Shown: in pieces, positions 41,389 through 53,759 of the stretch
Numbering within the stretch: position 1 is the stretch's first letter
How the letters are laid out: each line of letters begins with the position of its first letter
Origin: Setoptus koraiensis
Lineage: Eukaryota; Arthropoda
Length of the DNA stretch: 64,000 nucleotides
Direction of reading: 5' to 3'
NCBI GenBank assembly: GCA_048013815.1
Contig: CM106586.1
Coordinates: 930,001 to 994,000, forward strand
Program-made: the position numbers and the translations under genes
Notes under the pieces: model-generated
Told to the model about the DNA's origin: nothing
Seen by the model: only the letters and a program-made list of their open reading frames with translations
Database searches by the model: none

Positions 41389-44300
41389 ATGACTCTCCCG
41401 GTGCTCACGCGGCTGTCGATTGCCAAGGATAACAGAGTAAACAATCTTGAATATCATGTGATAGATCAGATATCTCTTGAAGGTTTAGAAGGTATAACAT
41501 TGGATACCTTATGGAAGAATTTAGATGACAAATTCCCTAATGTGGATTGCTCCGCCGATTCCGGATATCAAAACTTCGTATGGAGTGCTATCATCATGAA
41601 ACTATTGCGGAGTCCAATCGGCTCAGGGCTTCAAGCTTTTTATCTACCAATTGGAACTCCTGATCGACAGATCGAGGGCCCCACATCTTCTAATCAGCAA
41701 CGTGCAAAATCAAGACACTCACCGGCTACAACCGGATTAACGGAGAGTAATAAAAGTCCGATTAAGAAAAATTCTAAGGGGGCTAAAATTGATTTATTCA
41801 TGAGTCCAATTCAAGATGGAGACATAAGAGGCTCGTGCATTAACTACAACGAGAGGGTAGACATTACTGGGGATATTACCACCAAATATCTTGTAACATT
41901 GGACCAACTTAACACTTTTTACGATATCTCAAATATGAGAATAGTCGCTTGTCAAAAAATGCGTGAGAGGGCTATTATTCCACCTTGGGCTGACCCTAAT
42001 GTTGACCTCAAGCTACGCGAGTACTGTCTTCTTGAAACAATTGGAAAATCTCGGTATGATGGAGTGGCCTTTCCAAATATGAAATCTGTTGGTCGACTAA
42101 GAATAATGCTTATGGCTAAAGGATTCCTCACCCAATACCAGGAGAGCGGCAACTCGCCGATTTATCATCTATTGAAAAGATTTGCCCCTGATCTAGCATC
42201 ACAGCGCCAACAATCAGCCACCACGATGAGCAAGTATTTGTTAACAAAAGTCAACCATACTTGCACACTCAAAGAGTTCAGTGATGTGATGAAGAGGCCG
42301 TGTGAGTTCCTTAGAAGGCGTTTCTTCAATTACTTTTTAGATTATTTCCATATATATACCGAGACATTTGTCAAACACTCAAAATTTTCCCTGGTTAACG
42401 AAAGCGATAAGATTTTAATGGTCAAACTGAAAAAACCATATACTGGAGTTACTTATGAAGAGGAAATAGCTAGGGACAAGGCTGCTTTGGAAAAAGTTGA
42501 TGCGTTAGACGATGGTGACGACAACCACAATCTTATATTCGAATCAAACATCGAAACCCAACTAATATCACTGGAGTCGAGTAAGGTCGCAGAAAAAGAC
42601 TCCACGGACAACACTAATCCATCTTTGCCCGATCAAACGGACATACATTCTCAAAGTCCTGAGTTCATACTTAATGATATAAGAACAAATCACATCACTT
42701 TATTGCCTGCTGGCTTGTGTTATCATCCCGGTAAAATTTTGGCTGATAGAAGCATTCTCTCATCGGTTTACAATGTGATCGCCGGAGCTTCAAATGGACT
42801 CACTGAACTAGATATCAGGCGTCATATGAATCTGCCGAAATTTCATCTCAGAAACCACCTCATTAACCTCACTAGATCGAAGGCTATAGAGAGCACTGGA
42901 CCATCCAGAGAGTACCGTGATAACCCTTTCAGAATTTATAGAGCTAGTAATCTACAGAAAACCAATGTGGATCAATCGCACAAGAACTATTACTTCAATC
43001 AAACAGATATTGAAGATACAATCATGGAGATCTTTATCATAGAGCAAGTCATCAGTGAGATTCCAGTTATTCTTGAACACATGAAAAAAATAAGACCAAA
43101 TTTATCTGCTGACTGGTCGACTATAAAAAAGATTCTCAAACATCTAGTCCTTCAAGGCAGGCTACGAATGATCACTGAGGTTGTTCATTCTGTTTACAGG
43201 GAGAGAATAGTACATTTATTTTGTTTGCGATCTGTCTACAAGAGAGACCCGATAGTATTGAATCATTTGCAAAAACTTAAACGAGCACTTTTTGCTGAGG
43301 ATAGGAGATTACACAAAGGAAAGTTGCTGCCAAGAGATCCAGACTTGCAAGGTAAAATCAAGAAAGGTATAAGGAAACCATTAAGGAAGAAGAAAACTAA
43401 AATCCGACAATATGACGGCAACGAAATTCCCAAAGGTGTATCTATCTTCTCTAAACCAGACGGTGTTGATAGATTTCGTAAAGCTAGTTTCAAAGGACAG
43501 AAGAGGCTGCACCCTGATGACCCAAACAATGTTTCAGGACAGAAAAAGAAGAGATCCCGTTATGATGCCATCGACACGAAAGCGCGAGTACTTCTTGGCA
43601 ATCGTCGGAGTTCGTTTTCATCTGAAGAAGACTCATTTCTGTTGATTTGCAGGATAACAAGTGTCCTACTAGAGCCTAGATCGAGAATTAGTCTGTGTGT
43701 TGATAAGCATTTTGTAAGAGATCTCATGCATAGAGAAATACTTGAATCTCGAGACAAAACCTGTGATGCCATACTCAGAAGGATAAAGTTTTTGAGGCAT
43801 CTTCCTTCAAATTTTATGAGCGTTAACGAATGGGAAGCAGAACTTCGCGACGACCCAAACATTGCGAAATTTGTAAGTTCAGACGTACCTGTTGAAAATG
43901 AACTAAAATGGAACAGTCTCTTTTTGGATGTATTGAATGCGGTCCGGGCAAAAATATCAGAATTGCTAGGAGTTACTCAGCTGAATAATAACAAACAGTT
44001 TATCGGTCACTCGAGCGTAGAGTTGACCCAAACAGCAGATAGCGAATTTCAGCAAGATTCCACTAGCTGCACTATCTCAAGTGTTATGAGCTTCAATCTG
44101 GAGTTTGATGACATTACACGACTTTTAGACTGCTACAATCTACAAGAGAGTCAATCTTTAGTTAATCTGTATAGATCTCCGTTCTATGATCGCCCAAGGA
44201 ATGTTGTTGATGTGAGAATGCACAACGTTAGTTTGGTCACCATGGCCTATGTTTTATCCAGTTATTTTGCTACCAATGAGCGCGGAGAAATGTTGAGATC

Positions 44301-45615
44301 ATGGTTGTTGAACAAATTCTATCAATGGTATCCTGATTCGTTGATCAATGCCGTGTTCAGTAAACTACATCAGAGATCTATGTTGACGAGAAAATGCGCT
44401 CTTTATCAAGCTCACATGATCAAACCTAAAGCGAAAACGACACATAAGATTAACAAGAGCCTGCTCAATTTGATGGAAAGATATCTGCCCAGTAGTTTGT
44501 TAAGCTCGACTCGTCCCTTACCATCAGTTTATAAGGTTAACACCGAAGTTGCAAATGAAATGTTTCATGTTGCTTTGATCTCATCCGCATTCACTGCTAT
44601 AAATCTGGAACTGATGGTATATATACCAGATAATGTAACGTCTATTGATCCAGAGAGTGAATTATTCAGATCTATTGAAAAATCTTCAACTGCCGAAGCA
44701 ATGACTAAATTGCGTAAAAATGGCACATCAAGAATGGATAACTCACGAGGTGCTTTATTTTTATTGAGGCAACACCTGAAAAGGTTGTACCCAGATAGGA
44801 TATTGAACTTGTCAGAATGCTTAGTGATTCACCCATGTAAGATGAAGTTTCAATCCAAGGAAGAGCTCCGCTCACCTCTGGATTATCTGGAACGATATAT
44901 TGAAAGTTCCAAACCAATGGATATGATATCCGAGGCCGCCAACTTGAGACCGAACACAAGACGAGGTAGTAACAAGACATCAGATTTACATACAACTTTA
45001 ATCACTTTCATTGAAAACAAACGTGATATTGGTGTCACAGATGTTGATCTTAGTAGATTCGTCGTGTCTCATGATAACTTTTCAGAAAGCGAGGCAAGAC
45101 AAGAATTGGATAAACTATTACAAGATAGAATTGTCTTTAGAGTCGGATTTTCCGAATCGATCTACGTACACCGGACATACATTAATCATTGGCTGGTCAC
45201 CACATCGCTCGTATCTAACCCCTTGGATTTTGCCAATGAACAGGATCTTGAGCGTCACAAACGAAACGTCAAATTTTTTCCCAGAAATTGGAAAAAGATA
45301 GATGGTACAGTCGACGTTGTCAGCATTCATAAACATTTCCAATCTATACTATCATATTTGGTTATCAGTCCAGGGATCACTAGGCAATCGATTAATCTGA
45401 TATTTTCTAACTTTATACCAACTGAGCATCTCAATGAATTATTAGGATTAATGGAAAATTTGGGGCTGATCAGAAGAAATTCCCCTGTCTCTATAGACAA
45501 ACCAAGATTGTTTGGTCGGACAAAAACAATGCCCACCATAAATCAGGAGACATTTGAACCAACGCAAGACTCGTTCGTTAAAGTTTGTCAACTGTTGAAC
45601 ACATTTAGAGCATAA
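41389..45615 (+). CDS. GTF3C1: General transcription factor 3C subunit 1 (TFIIIC largest subunit)
   Basis: 1,408 codons, intronless. The B-box-binding subunit of TFIIIC, needed for RNA polymerase III transcription of tRNA genes in the nucleus. Matches to animal GTF3C1 that I recall: an N-terminal LEGLEGITLDTLW block; the region at about 146-250 (IRGSCINYNERVDITGDI..., DLKLREYCLLETIGKSR); a highly basic patch (about 657-680); a SANT/Myb-like segment (about 738-790, FSSEEDSFLLICRI); and a winged-helix-like C-terminus (about 1307-1370, LSYLVISPGITRQSI...LLGLMENLGLIRR). Human GTF3C1 is about 2,100 aa, so this is compact, with linkers reduced. The ATG at 41389 starts directly at the conserved N-terminus. 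It converges on the FASTK/RAP gene with 30 bp between stops. Confidence 0.88.
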   Translation: MTLPVLTRLSIAKDNRVNNLEYHVIDQISLEGLEGITLDTLWKNLDDKFPNVDCSADSGYQNFVWSAIIMKLLRSPIGSGLQAFYLPIGTPDRQIEGPTSSNQQRAKSRHSPATTGLTESNKSPIKKNSKGAKIDLFMSPIQDGDIRGSCINYNERVDITGDITTKYLVTLDQLNTFYDISNMRIVACQKMRERAIIPPWADPNVDLKLREYCLLETIGKSRYDGVAFPNMKSVGRLRIMLMAKGFLTQYQESGNSPIYHLLKRFAPDLASQRQQSATTMSKYLLTKVNHTCTLKEFSDVMKRPCEFLRRRFFNYFLDYFHIYTETFVKHSKFSLVNESDKILMVKLKKPYTGVTYEEEIARDKAALEKVDALDDGDDNHNLIFESNIETQLISLESSKVAEKDSTDNTNPSLPDQTDIHSQSPEFILNDIRTNHITLLPAGLCYHPGKILADRSILSSVYNVIAGASNGLTELDIRRHMNLPKFHLRNHLINLTRSKAIESTGPSREYRDNPFRIYRASNLQKTNVDQSHKNYYFNQTDIEDTIMEIFIIEQVISEIPVILEHMKKIRPNLSADWSTIKKILKHLVLQGRLRMITEVVHSVYRERIVHLFCLRSVYKRDPIVLNHLQKLKRALFAEDRRLHKGKLLPRDPDLQGKIKKGIRKPLRKKKTKIRQYDGNEIPKGVSIFSKPDGVDRFRKASFKGQKRLHPDDPNNVSGQKKKRSRYDAIDTKARVLLGNRRSSFSSEEDSFLLICRITSVLLEPRSRISLCVDKHFVRDLMHREILESRDKTCDAILRRIKFLRHLPSNFMSVNEWEAELRDDPNIAKFVSSDVPVENELKWNSLFLDVLNAVRAKISELLGVTQLNNNKQFIGHSSVELTQTADSEFQQDSTSCTISSVMSFNLEFDDITRLLDCYNLQESQSLVNLYRSPFYDRPRNVVDVRMHNVSLVTMAYVLSSYFATNERGEMLRSWLLNKFYQWYPDSLINAVFSKLHQRSMLTRKCALYQAHMIKPKAKTTHKINKSLLNLMERYLPSSLLSSTRPLPSVYKVNTEVANEMFHVALISSAFTAINLELMVYIPDNVTSIDPESELFRSIEKSSTAEAMTKLRKNGTSRMDNSRGALFLLRQHLKRLYPDRILNLSECLVIHPCKMKFQSKEELRSPLDYLERYIESSKPMDMISEAANLRPNTRRGSNKTSDLHTTLITFIENKRDIGVTDVDLSRFVVSHDNFSESEARQELDKLLQDRIVFRVGFSESIYVHRTYINHWLVTTSLVSNPLDFANEQDLERHKRNVKFFPRNWKKIDGTVDVVSIHKHFQSILSYLVISPGITRQSINLIFSNFIPTEHLNELLGLMENLGLIRRNSPVSIDKPRLFGRTKTMPTINQETFEPTQDSFVKVCQLLNTFRA

Positions 45616-45645
45616 TATTTAATAGACTATAAACTTGTTGAAGTA

Positions 45646-47541
45646 TCACCTACTTATAGCGTCAGATATATACTTTCTTAGAGCTATTGTTAAATCCAGA
45701 CCTGCCTTGATTGAGCCAAAAGTGGCCTGGGGTATAAATACGACATTGTATCCACATGATTTGAGGATTTTTTCTTGAATACTCCTTGATCCTACTAGTC
45801 TATCGGGCTTGTTGCATATCGATTCTTTGAGTCCAGTGATCATTAAAGCACAGTTGAAGAAACCTCCCATCAGATATTCATTCTTCCGGGGGTCTTTATG
45901 TGATATCGGTTCGAATTTATTGTTCGTTACAAGTAAAACATCGATCTTCAACCCGTGAGGTGTGGCTACATCTATTTCGATGCATGTAATTGGCAAAAAT
46001 CTTTTAAGGGCCTTTATGATTATATTAGAGAATATCTGATGGGACACTGAACTGGCCGGTATCGAGGCTGTGTCGAGAAATTCCAATTTAATATTCTTGA
46101 GACCCATCGTATGGTTAGCGAAAGACTGGAGGTTCAATAGTTTTAATGTATCCGCTAATTTTGTTGATTCCTTATCATTAGCTTTGTGCTGCTGCCTATC
46201 ACTTTGGAGTGAGTTGTAGAAATTTTCATTCAAAACAGACATCAAGTCCGCTTCTGATGACAGGTCCAGTATCGCCAATGACCAAATATACTTTAACCAA
46301 GTAGATGGTGAACTGGGCTCAACATTGCCCAATATCTTAGTTTTGTAGACAAACTCCAGATCCAGTGGCTTGTGGTTTAATATGGCGCAAGTCCAAATAA
46401 ATACCATTAGATCTTTGGGCCTTAATGCATTATCATCATTTTTTATTCTGTCCAGGCAAGCCTTCATTATGTCTTCTTGGACCCATTGTAATCTAGATAA
46501 AGTAGTTAACAAGGTAGTAATATTATTAGCGCTTAGATGTTTGGAAAAATCTGCATCAACTAAATCTTTCAAAATCCTATCCAAAACTTTGTGATCAGGG
46601 TATTGCATACGACTTAATGCACTCAATGTTTCTATCAAATGACTCGGGTGTACCGATTTAGAATTGGGTAGATCTACAAATAAATCAGAGATTATTTTCA
46701 GTAGAGGTAAGGGTCGACGGCCATTGTGAGCTAAAAGAACAATTAATTTAGACAGATTATTATAGGTAATTCCTGAGCTAGTCTGTTCACTATCAGACGT
46801 TAATATGCTACCGTAATCGTAATGATCCTCAGTTTTGTTGCTTTCTCCTCTATTCTCGTGACTGTATTTTTGTATTTGCGATGAATAGTAAGATAGTTCA
46901 TCTAACAATTTGTCTTCTAGTTGATCCAAAATTGACCTTGGTAAGGTATCATCGGACACTAGTTGCAGAGCAGCGATAAGGTTGTCAAAAGTGGGTTTCT
47001 CTTCTAATAATTGAATAAGTTTCATTTTGGCTCCTTCAAACAATTTAACTTGTTCTATGTCTAAAGTGTTGTAAACCTTATAACTCTTCAACAAGGTTGT
47101 TGTCTGACAAAAGGTGAGAGATTGTAACTTTGATAAAGCTTGCTTTTCAAGGTCCCTCAAGATGGAGGTATCTTGTATGTAATTGTTTAGCTGATTTAAG
47201 CTATGCACCAAATTGATCAATTTGCCTGTGGATAAAGCCATCGAAAGTTTATTCACTCTTTTATATAGCAAATCAAAATCACGCTGATTTATCGAAGTTT
47301 GAGCTGCCTGGTGACGCTGGTCGGCTGCTTCCACTTGTTTGCGACACATTATATACAAAGCCTGACATACCTCCGCGGGGGTAAATCTATCGGGTTTATT
47401 GTGAACATCGATGCAAATGTTATCCTCGGATCGAACACTAATGTAACGGCAAGCCTTGAATTGTTGAGAAAATTCTATTATGAATTTCCTTCCACTGAGG
47501 GGCGTGAACAGTGCCAAACGTCTGAGAGCCATGATGGTCAA
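45646..47541 (-). CDS. FAST-kinase domain (FASTKD) / RAP-domain mitochondrial RNA protein
   Basis: 631 codons, intronless. The N-terminus (MALRRLALFTPLSGRKF) is Arg-rich without acidic residues, like a mitochondrial targeting peptide. Helical repeat-like middle; FAST-type region about 310-425 (NITTLLTTLSRLQW, DLMVFIWTCAILNH, WLKYIWSLAILDL). A RAP-type C-terminal domain about 517-625 ends in the characteristic LKSCGYNVVFIPQ. FASTKD family members bind and process mitochondrial mRNAs. I cannot tell which paralogue (FASTKD1-5 or TBRG4) it matches. Two ATGs (codons 1 and 4) are plausible starts. Convergent with GTF3C1. Confidence 0.82.
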   Translation of the reverse strand: MTIMALRRLALFTPLSGRKFIIEFSQQFKACRYISVRSEDNICIDVHNKPDRFTPAEVCQALYIMCRKQVEAADQRHQAAQTSINQRDFDLLYKRVNKLSMALSTGKLINLVHSLNQLNNYIQDTSILRDLEKQALSKLQSLTFCQTTTLLKSYKVYNTLDIEQVKLFEGAKMKLIQLLEEKPTFDNLIAALQLVSDDTLPRSILDQLEDKLLDELSYYSSQIQKYSHENRGESNKTEDHYDYGSILTSDSEQTSSGITYNNLSKLIVLLAHNGRRPLPLLKIISDLFVDLPNSKSVHPSHLIETLSALSRMQYPDHKVLDRILKDLVDADFSKHLSANNITTLLTTLSRLQWVQEDIMKACLDRIKNDDNALRPKDLMVFIWTCAILNHKPLDLEFVYKTKILGNVEPSSPSTWLKYIWSLAILDLSSEADLMSVLNENFYNSLQSDRQQHKANDKESTKLADTLKLLNLQSFANHTMGLKNIKLEFLDTASIPASSVSHQIFSNIIIKALKRFLPITCIEIDVATPHGLKIDVLLVTNNKFEPISHKDPRKNEYLMGGFFNCALMITGLKESICNKPDRLVGSRSIQEKILKSCGYNVVFIPQATFGSIKAGLDLTIALRKYISDAISR

Positions 47542-48833
47542 TTGATGAAATTTCGGCCCTCGTTGGCGGTTATATATTCGCTCGCTCGGACTATTATAAA
47601 TTTATTGGTTCAACTATTCAATGAGTGTTTGTTAACTGTGCCAGGAGGGTAGTATTATAAAAAAATGAATTAAATCGTTTGATTTATATTCAAGATATAT
47701 AGTACTTTGTCGAAATCGAGACATCATGCGAAACACATGGTTAACGATGATATTTTCACCGAGCACGTAAAAGCATGACTTGAAATCAGCTGTTTTGGAA
47801 ATTGAGCGTACTGCCATCATGTGCCATTCTGCGAGAAGGATGGAATTCTTTTTTTCTTTTGATTGCAGTAAGTATCAAACATTTCAAATCAGAGCCAGAT
47901 ACAGTCCGATCTGCAGCTATTCCCAGCAAACAGAATAAACATAATCAAATAATTAGTATCTATAACAGTGAGTGTAAATCAGATTCCTCTTTTAGAGAAG
48001 AAGTTGACAGCAACACTCACATGAAGACAGCATGTATATACCTGCACTACGCGTATATCAATGAGTTATTCGTGGATAACTATCTCGTTAAGGTTGTCAT
48101 ATAACGATATATGGGCATGATTTCGTTGTTTATACATGACAGTTGAGCACTGTTTAATCTTTTAATGGCTTCATTAGTTATTATACATGACAAATATATC
48201 GCTTTGACACTAACGACTTCACAAAATAAGGCGACCACATGATGATGGTTGTGATGATATCAGTTAAGGTTAATCTTAAAGTTAAACAAGGAGGTTTTTA
48301 GTTAGAATTGGGGCCAACGTAATTCTTTTCGCACAATATTAGACAAAGGAGATTAGATTGGTGGCATTAATACAAGCAAGCAATGAGCAACTAGACTATA
48401 AAAGACATAAAAATAGACAGATTCCTGGGTCAATTGGCTGACTGGTTGCTCGCAACGAACAAATAAATAAGACATAATCGCTCGTTGAGCAACAGCAACA
48501 ACATTAATTAGCTAATAATAAAAATTTATCGCAAAGCTCTTCAAATGGCATGTTGACCACATCTATAACGATTGGCATTTCGTCTTGTTTTATTTTGTTC
48601 AACAGGCGGCTTTTTTACAACTGTTTTGCTTGTTTTGTTACACAAAATTACACAACATCTAACAACATCGCAACAAATTGCTGAATCTTTTCATCGGGCC
48701 CGTGTAGTCGTGGCAGTGCTCTGACAGTCGTTGTTGTTTTTGTTGTTGTTGTTGTTGTTGCGTCCAACGAACGACAAAGAGTGAGCCGATCGAAATAAGC
48801 GACCGATCAGAATTACCTCGAACATTCTCACGA
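47542..48833. other. Intergenic DNA; TTG microsatellite
   Basis: Upstream of the FASTK/RAP gene. No gene seen. A GTT/TTG run lies at about 48727-48760. Confidence 0.5.
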
Positions 48834-48884
48834 ATTGAATTTGTCAATCACATGATCATCATGATCATGATTGACAAATTCAAT
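48834..48884. repeat. Long near-perfect hairpin
   Basis: ATTGAATTTGTCAAT (48834-48848) pairs with ATTGACAAATTCAAT (48870-48884). Inside, CATGATCAT / ATGATCATG also pair, with a 2-nt bulge and a 1-nt centre, giving about 24 bp of stem. It is short for a typical pre-miRNA and may be a decayed inverted repeat. Confidence 0.85.
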
Positions 48885-51800
48885 GGATGATATTCTATAT
48901 AGATGGCAAACAATCTAGCTGTCAAATATTGATATTGACAGTTCGAAACTGATGAAGAATACATACATTATGAGTAAGAGTATGTTGTTGTTCTTCTAGC
49001 AAGAAGAAACGGTAGCACGTTCGCGAAAGCTTCTGACTATACCTGGTATATATGCTCGCCGACGATATCCATTTCTTTCTCTTTCGCTCTCTATGTGTCC
49101 TCCTCTCGTCTCGTCCCGTCCCGTCCCCCCCCCCGCAGAGCTCATTATTTTATTGGTGTTGCCACCGTCACCGTAGCTAGTCATTGTTGTTCTTTTGTTA
49201 TTGTCGTTGTTAATAATATTACTGCCTATTAATAATAGGGAGGCTCTCTAATATAACAAAATGACAACAGCCACATTGTAGAAAAGAAAAGTTGCATTGT
49301 TCCGCGTGTGTCTCTTCTTCGATGGCGGCGCGGCAAACTTGCAAAGAATTCACGATACAGTTAAACAGCATCGGAGGCCGCTTTCGAATACATACTTGCA
49401 GTACGTGGCATCAGTACACATTACACACAGTATCATCATCACCCAAGCAACATATAAAAGTTAAGTTGAGGTGAGATGAAATTGATTATTTGTGGTCGCT
49501 CTTCTCATTCGTATGATATCAGAATCTGACAAATACATTGAGAGAGCGAATGTGTTCAATCTAGCATTAAATTTTGACTTTATATACTTTGCAATAAAAA
49601 GATTGTAATCATTGGAAGCATCATTAAAATGCTTCTTCGGGCCAATTGAAATGGCGCAAATGCAATGCACATAGTTGCAATTGTTGTCTCGGCCATCTCG
49701 GCTTCTGGGCTCCTTTTCTCGACGAATCTCTGAAATATAGCTCAGAATTACAGTAACACACACACGCATAAAAAAAGCGAACGCTCCAAGAGAAAAGAAA
49801 TTCCTCGCTCTCTTTTGTGTTGTTGTACCGTTTTGTTATTGATTTGACTAACGACAACAAGTAAATACTTTAATACTTGTTGTCAGTCAATTTAAGCTAA
49901 TTTAATAGCAGCACCGAATGCCGTCTATTTCGGTTTCTTTTTATTTTATAACGCCGTCTTTTTTGCCACTATTCGTGACAATAGAAATAGAAAAACCTAC
50001 ACTGATTGTTTTGGCCCAATTAAGTGGGTGTCACCCGAACGTCTATAGCTGCCTCCAACACAATTTCATTCATTATTTTCATTTGTCAGTTACCCAATGT
50101 GCCAGAGTCGCGCGATATAAATGGAAATGTTAATCTTGTCGGATCATAACGATTCACTATAATATCTGCCCCATCGGCCGAAGTTTCATTGCGGCACCAT
50201 GTATGGCCCATTGGCATCGGAAAACTATAAAAATGTTCTTCCAAATCAGAAAACTGTTTTCATTGTGCATAATGTAGACATCAACTTATTTTGGCGCCCA
50301 TACATCTCACCGGTATTATCTCACACAGTTTTATGCGATGTTGCCATATAATCGGATTAGATTTACTCACACAGAACAGAGACTTTTCTCACAAAGAATC
50401 TCTGAAAAATGGCTCTGTCATTACATAAATCATAATTATGATTCGCGCAGTGACAACATTATTAAAATGAGATACATCGAGTATCGGCATCAACAAAATC
50501 AATATGAGGGCTCCGGTTCCAAGGGCTCATTCGATTCTCTGACTTATGCTCACATACTTTGTTGAACACTCTACAGGCCCATCTCACGTCGATAGGCCAG
50601 ACGATAGACAAAATACATGCGGGTGGTTATGTCACAGGTTTCGGTATGCTTCGAAATCGATTTTTGTCGTAGAGCGAAAACTATTACTCAACAATTGGCT
50701 ATCTTTCTGTTCGGTCTGTTTGGTGCCACCTCGAGTAAAAGCGATTGGCCAATGGGTTGCATAAACGAATAAAAACAATCACATTGGCTGACACAAGCAG
50801 CAGGTGCAATTAGAATCAAATGAGAAGGGCAGCGCAATTGTTGGATCGTTCAATCACTATTGCTGCTATTAGGAGCATCATCTTATTCCCTCGAAGATAG
50901 GCCAATTGCTGTGAAAAGAAAATAGCAAAGATCTGAATGTAACTGGATTCAATATCAATATAATCTGGCACTAATATGCGCCCTCATCATTCAACATGAC
51001 ACCATGCACAATGCATATTTGATCATATGTGCCCATGTTTGGCTGAATAATGCGAGCCTATTTTCGCGTTGCATGCCTCTAAATCGTTTGGTCGTCATGT
51101 CGCCATATCGCTATATCACAAGTGTCGCAATGTCGCCATTGTTGTGCAAGCTTGAGATAAACTTGCTTTGCTTGTTGTCGCAAACAGTTTATAGGTCATT
51201 GTGTGAGCGAGACACATTAGATATTGATTTGCGTAACGTTTACCTATTATAGAAGCAAACAGAATATATGATGAGATATATCAGGTAAGATGGTGATGAT
51301 CACCTGATGGCTGTACGTCTATTAGATCTATTATTTGGCAATGTCTCTATTTCTGTTTCGCCGTTTTGTTTCGCTCTGTTCCTTTCTGTTCCGTTCGGTT
51401 CTGTTTTGTTTTGTTCTGTTCTGTTCTGCTCTGTTTTGCCCTGTTCTCTTGTTTATACCAACATGAAGTAATGGGTCGTATTAGGTCATTATATCACCTA
51501 TACGTCATGTGCTGCTACACCGATTATGTAACACATTCACCAGAATAGAGTGTAACAACATAATAACACACGCACACACACATAGACAGCGTAACCTGGC
51601 GCCATAGGCCATAGGTTAGCTTGGTATATGAGAGAGATATAACATGTTTAATATAGGGTTAAATGGGCCAGCCGGCAAAGTCGAGTACGAAATGCTAAAG
51701 CGGCCAAGTGGCAAGTACAAGACAACAGCAGCGAAATAATGAAAGAACAAGCCCAAAAAGATGGTGATGGTGCCACGGAGTTTAAGCGCAAAACAATGGC

Positions 51801-53759
51801 CCCAATGAAGGGTGAGGGGAAGGGGGCCTCACACAATGAAGGTGAGCCAAATGATGAGTTGGAGCAATAGCAATGCGACAGACTGACTGAGAAGGAGGCA
51901 GCAGCAGCAGCAGCGGAGAAAGAGAGGACGTGATATGATAATATAATAAGAGAGGCCACGTTGAGCTTATATTGAATTAGATTATATCGAATCATATCAT
52001 AATATCTTAGTTTGTGTATGTCTCAATCATTCTGGCATGCATTCTCCACACCAGCTAAGCACCATTTTGTTATCTGGCCTATATCGGCAACAACATATTG
52101 GCATATATTGGCATAGCTACGCTGCCTACCTCTGCAACGCTCGAGCACTCTCAAACTGCACCACGTATCTCACATGATCTCATATGATCGCGAGGCATAT
52201 GGCAACAATATCAATGTAGCAACACCTGTCACCCACATATGTGTTGTTATGGCAGTGTGCTGACTGTGTGTTATTAGACTGATTATATAATATCCAACAC
52301 AGCGAGCCATCTTTACAAGGCAAACTCGCAATGGAATTAATTGCTTTGATTACGAGCCATTGCAAAGCTGGCCAGTCAGCCATGTTCAATGGTTTATAAT
52401 AATGATAAGATTATTATTAGTTATTTGATGAGCAAGTTTATTTGATTTGATTTAATTTGATTGCATCGGCCGAGATCCGCTGCTTGCAACTGGTTCAAAC
52501 GCTCGCATTTCCAGCTTGGCTGCGCGAAGCTAGAAATTAATCGTCGTCATATGAACGGTTTGGCTCGTATTTCATCGACTCCAGTGTGTGTCTAGATTTA
52601 AAATTGCTGCTGCCACTGCCGGCTGCAGTTTATTGTGTCAGTGTGATTCAGCTGAGATGGCTCACATTTATCTAATTCATATCTCTCTCCCTTTTTGTAC
52701 GATAACAAGTGGACAAACAGGCCGAAAAACAAGTGAGCAAAGCGTTATTATCGGCGTATCCGTGCTTGTTGTGCAATTGTGTCATTTGTTAAAAACACAC
52801 ACACACACAACATTTGCTACACACAAACATTGACTGGCTGCCATCAAATTAGATAACAAATGGACACACACTCACTAGCACGAGAATCGTTCGGATGGCA
52901 AAGCAAAAGAAACAAGAACAAATAAAACAAGAAAAAGAGAAGCTTTTAAAAACTATAAACTGAGACTCAATGTTGCAATAATTTAAAATGGCCACACCGT
53001 ATGACATTTTTGATGACGCAATCAAATGAAAGTGGAAAAGTGTGTGCCATACTCTTTAGTTGTGTGTGTGTGTGTGTGTTATAACTGTAAAATGTACAGT
53101 TCCCATTCTGTTTTCTATGTTTCTGTATCTGTATCATACTGTATATAGGGTGTATGGCTATGAATGGTTATGCTCATTTATCTATTGCTGTATTTCTCTT
53201 TGTTTGTTGCAAACATTACACAATACAATAGGCGAGCATGAGCGACCAACAGTGAACAATAAGCAATGAAAACAACTGACCAACTAAACCAGTGCCACTG
53301 TCATATTGTATCAACGATGCCTACTCACTGGAAGTATCAGATCCCAACAAAGGAAATGTGCAAGATAGCAAGTGCTGATGTCTTGCACTTGTTTGCGCAC
53401 TCTAGCGGCTGGCTAATTTTAACAATTTTCACTCCAATGTTGTGCCTCAAATGTGACGCTCTATTTTCGTCCACTTCTTTTGCATTGCCTCATATAACAA
53501 ACGTTCTGCTGGCCTTTTGAACGCAACAATAAACAATTTTATCCGCTGTTTCGTACTTTATCCGGTAGAATTTTAACTGGTGGCTGTTTCATGGAGCACG
53601 CCAATCATTTGGTCGAGACATGTTTAGGTTAATTGATGCCATTTGGTAGTTGCTCACAAGCGGTAGTTGCTAGTGGCCTTCAATTGAGCATCAGCAACAA
53701 CAATTTATTGATCTTACATATTGTATTTGCACTAAATAAAAGCTCTCGTTTAGTCTAAG
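48885..53759. other. Gene-poor DNA with simple repeats
   Basis: No convincing coding region. Contains a C-run near 49128-49136, TTCTG/TTCCG-like pentamer repeats at about 51360-51440, CAG units near 51898, a CA run near 52793-52808 and a GT run near 53062-53078. The many short frames lack domains and start or stop in low-complexity sequence. Confidence 0.5.
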
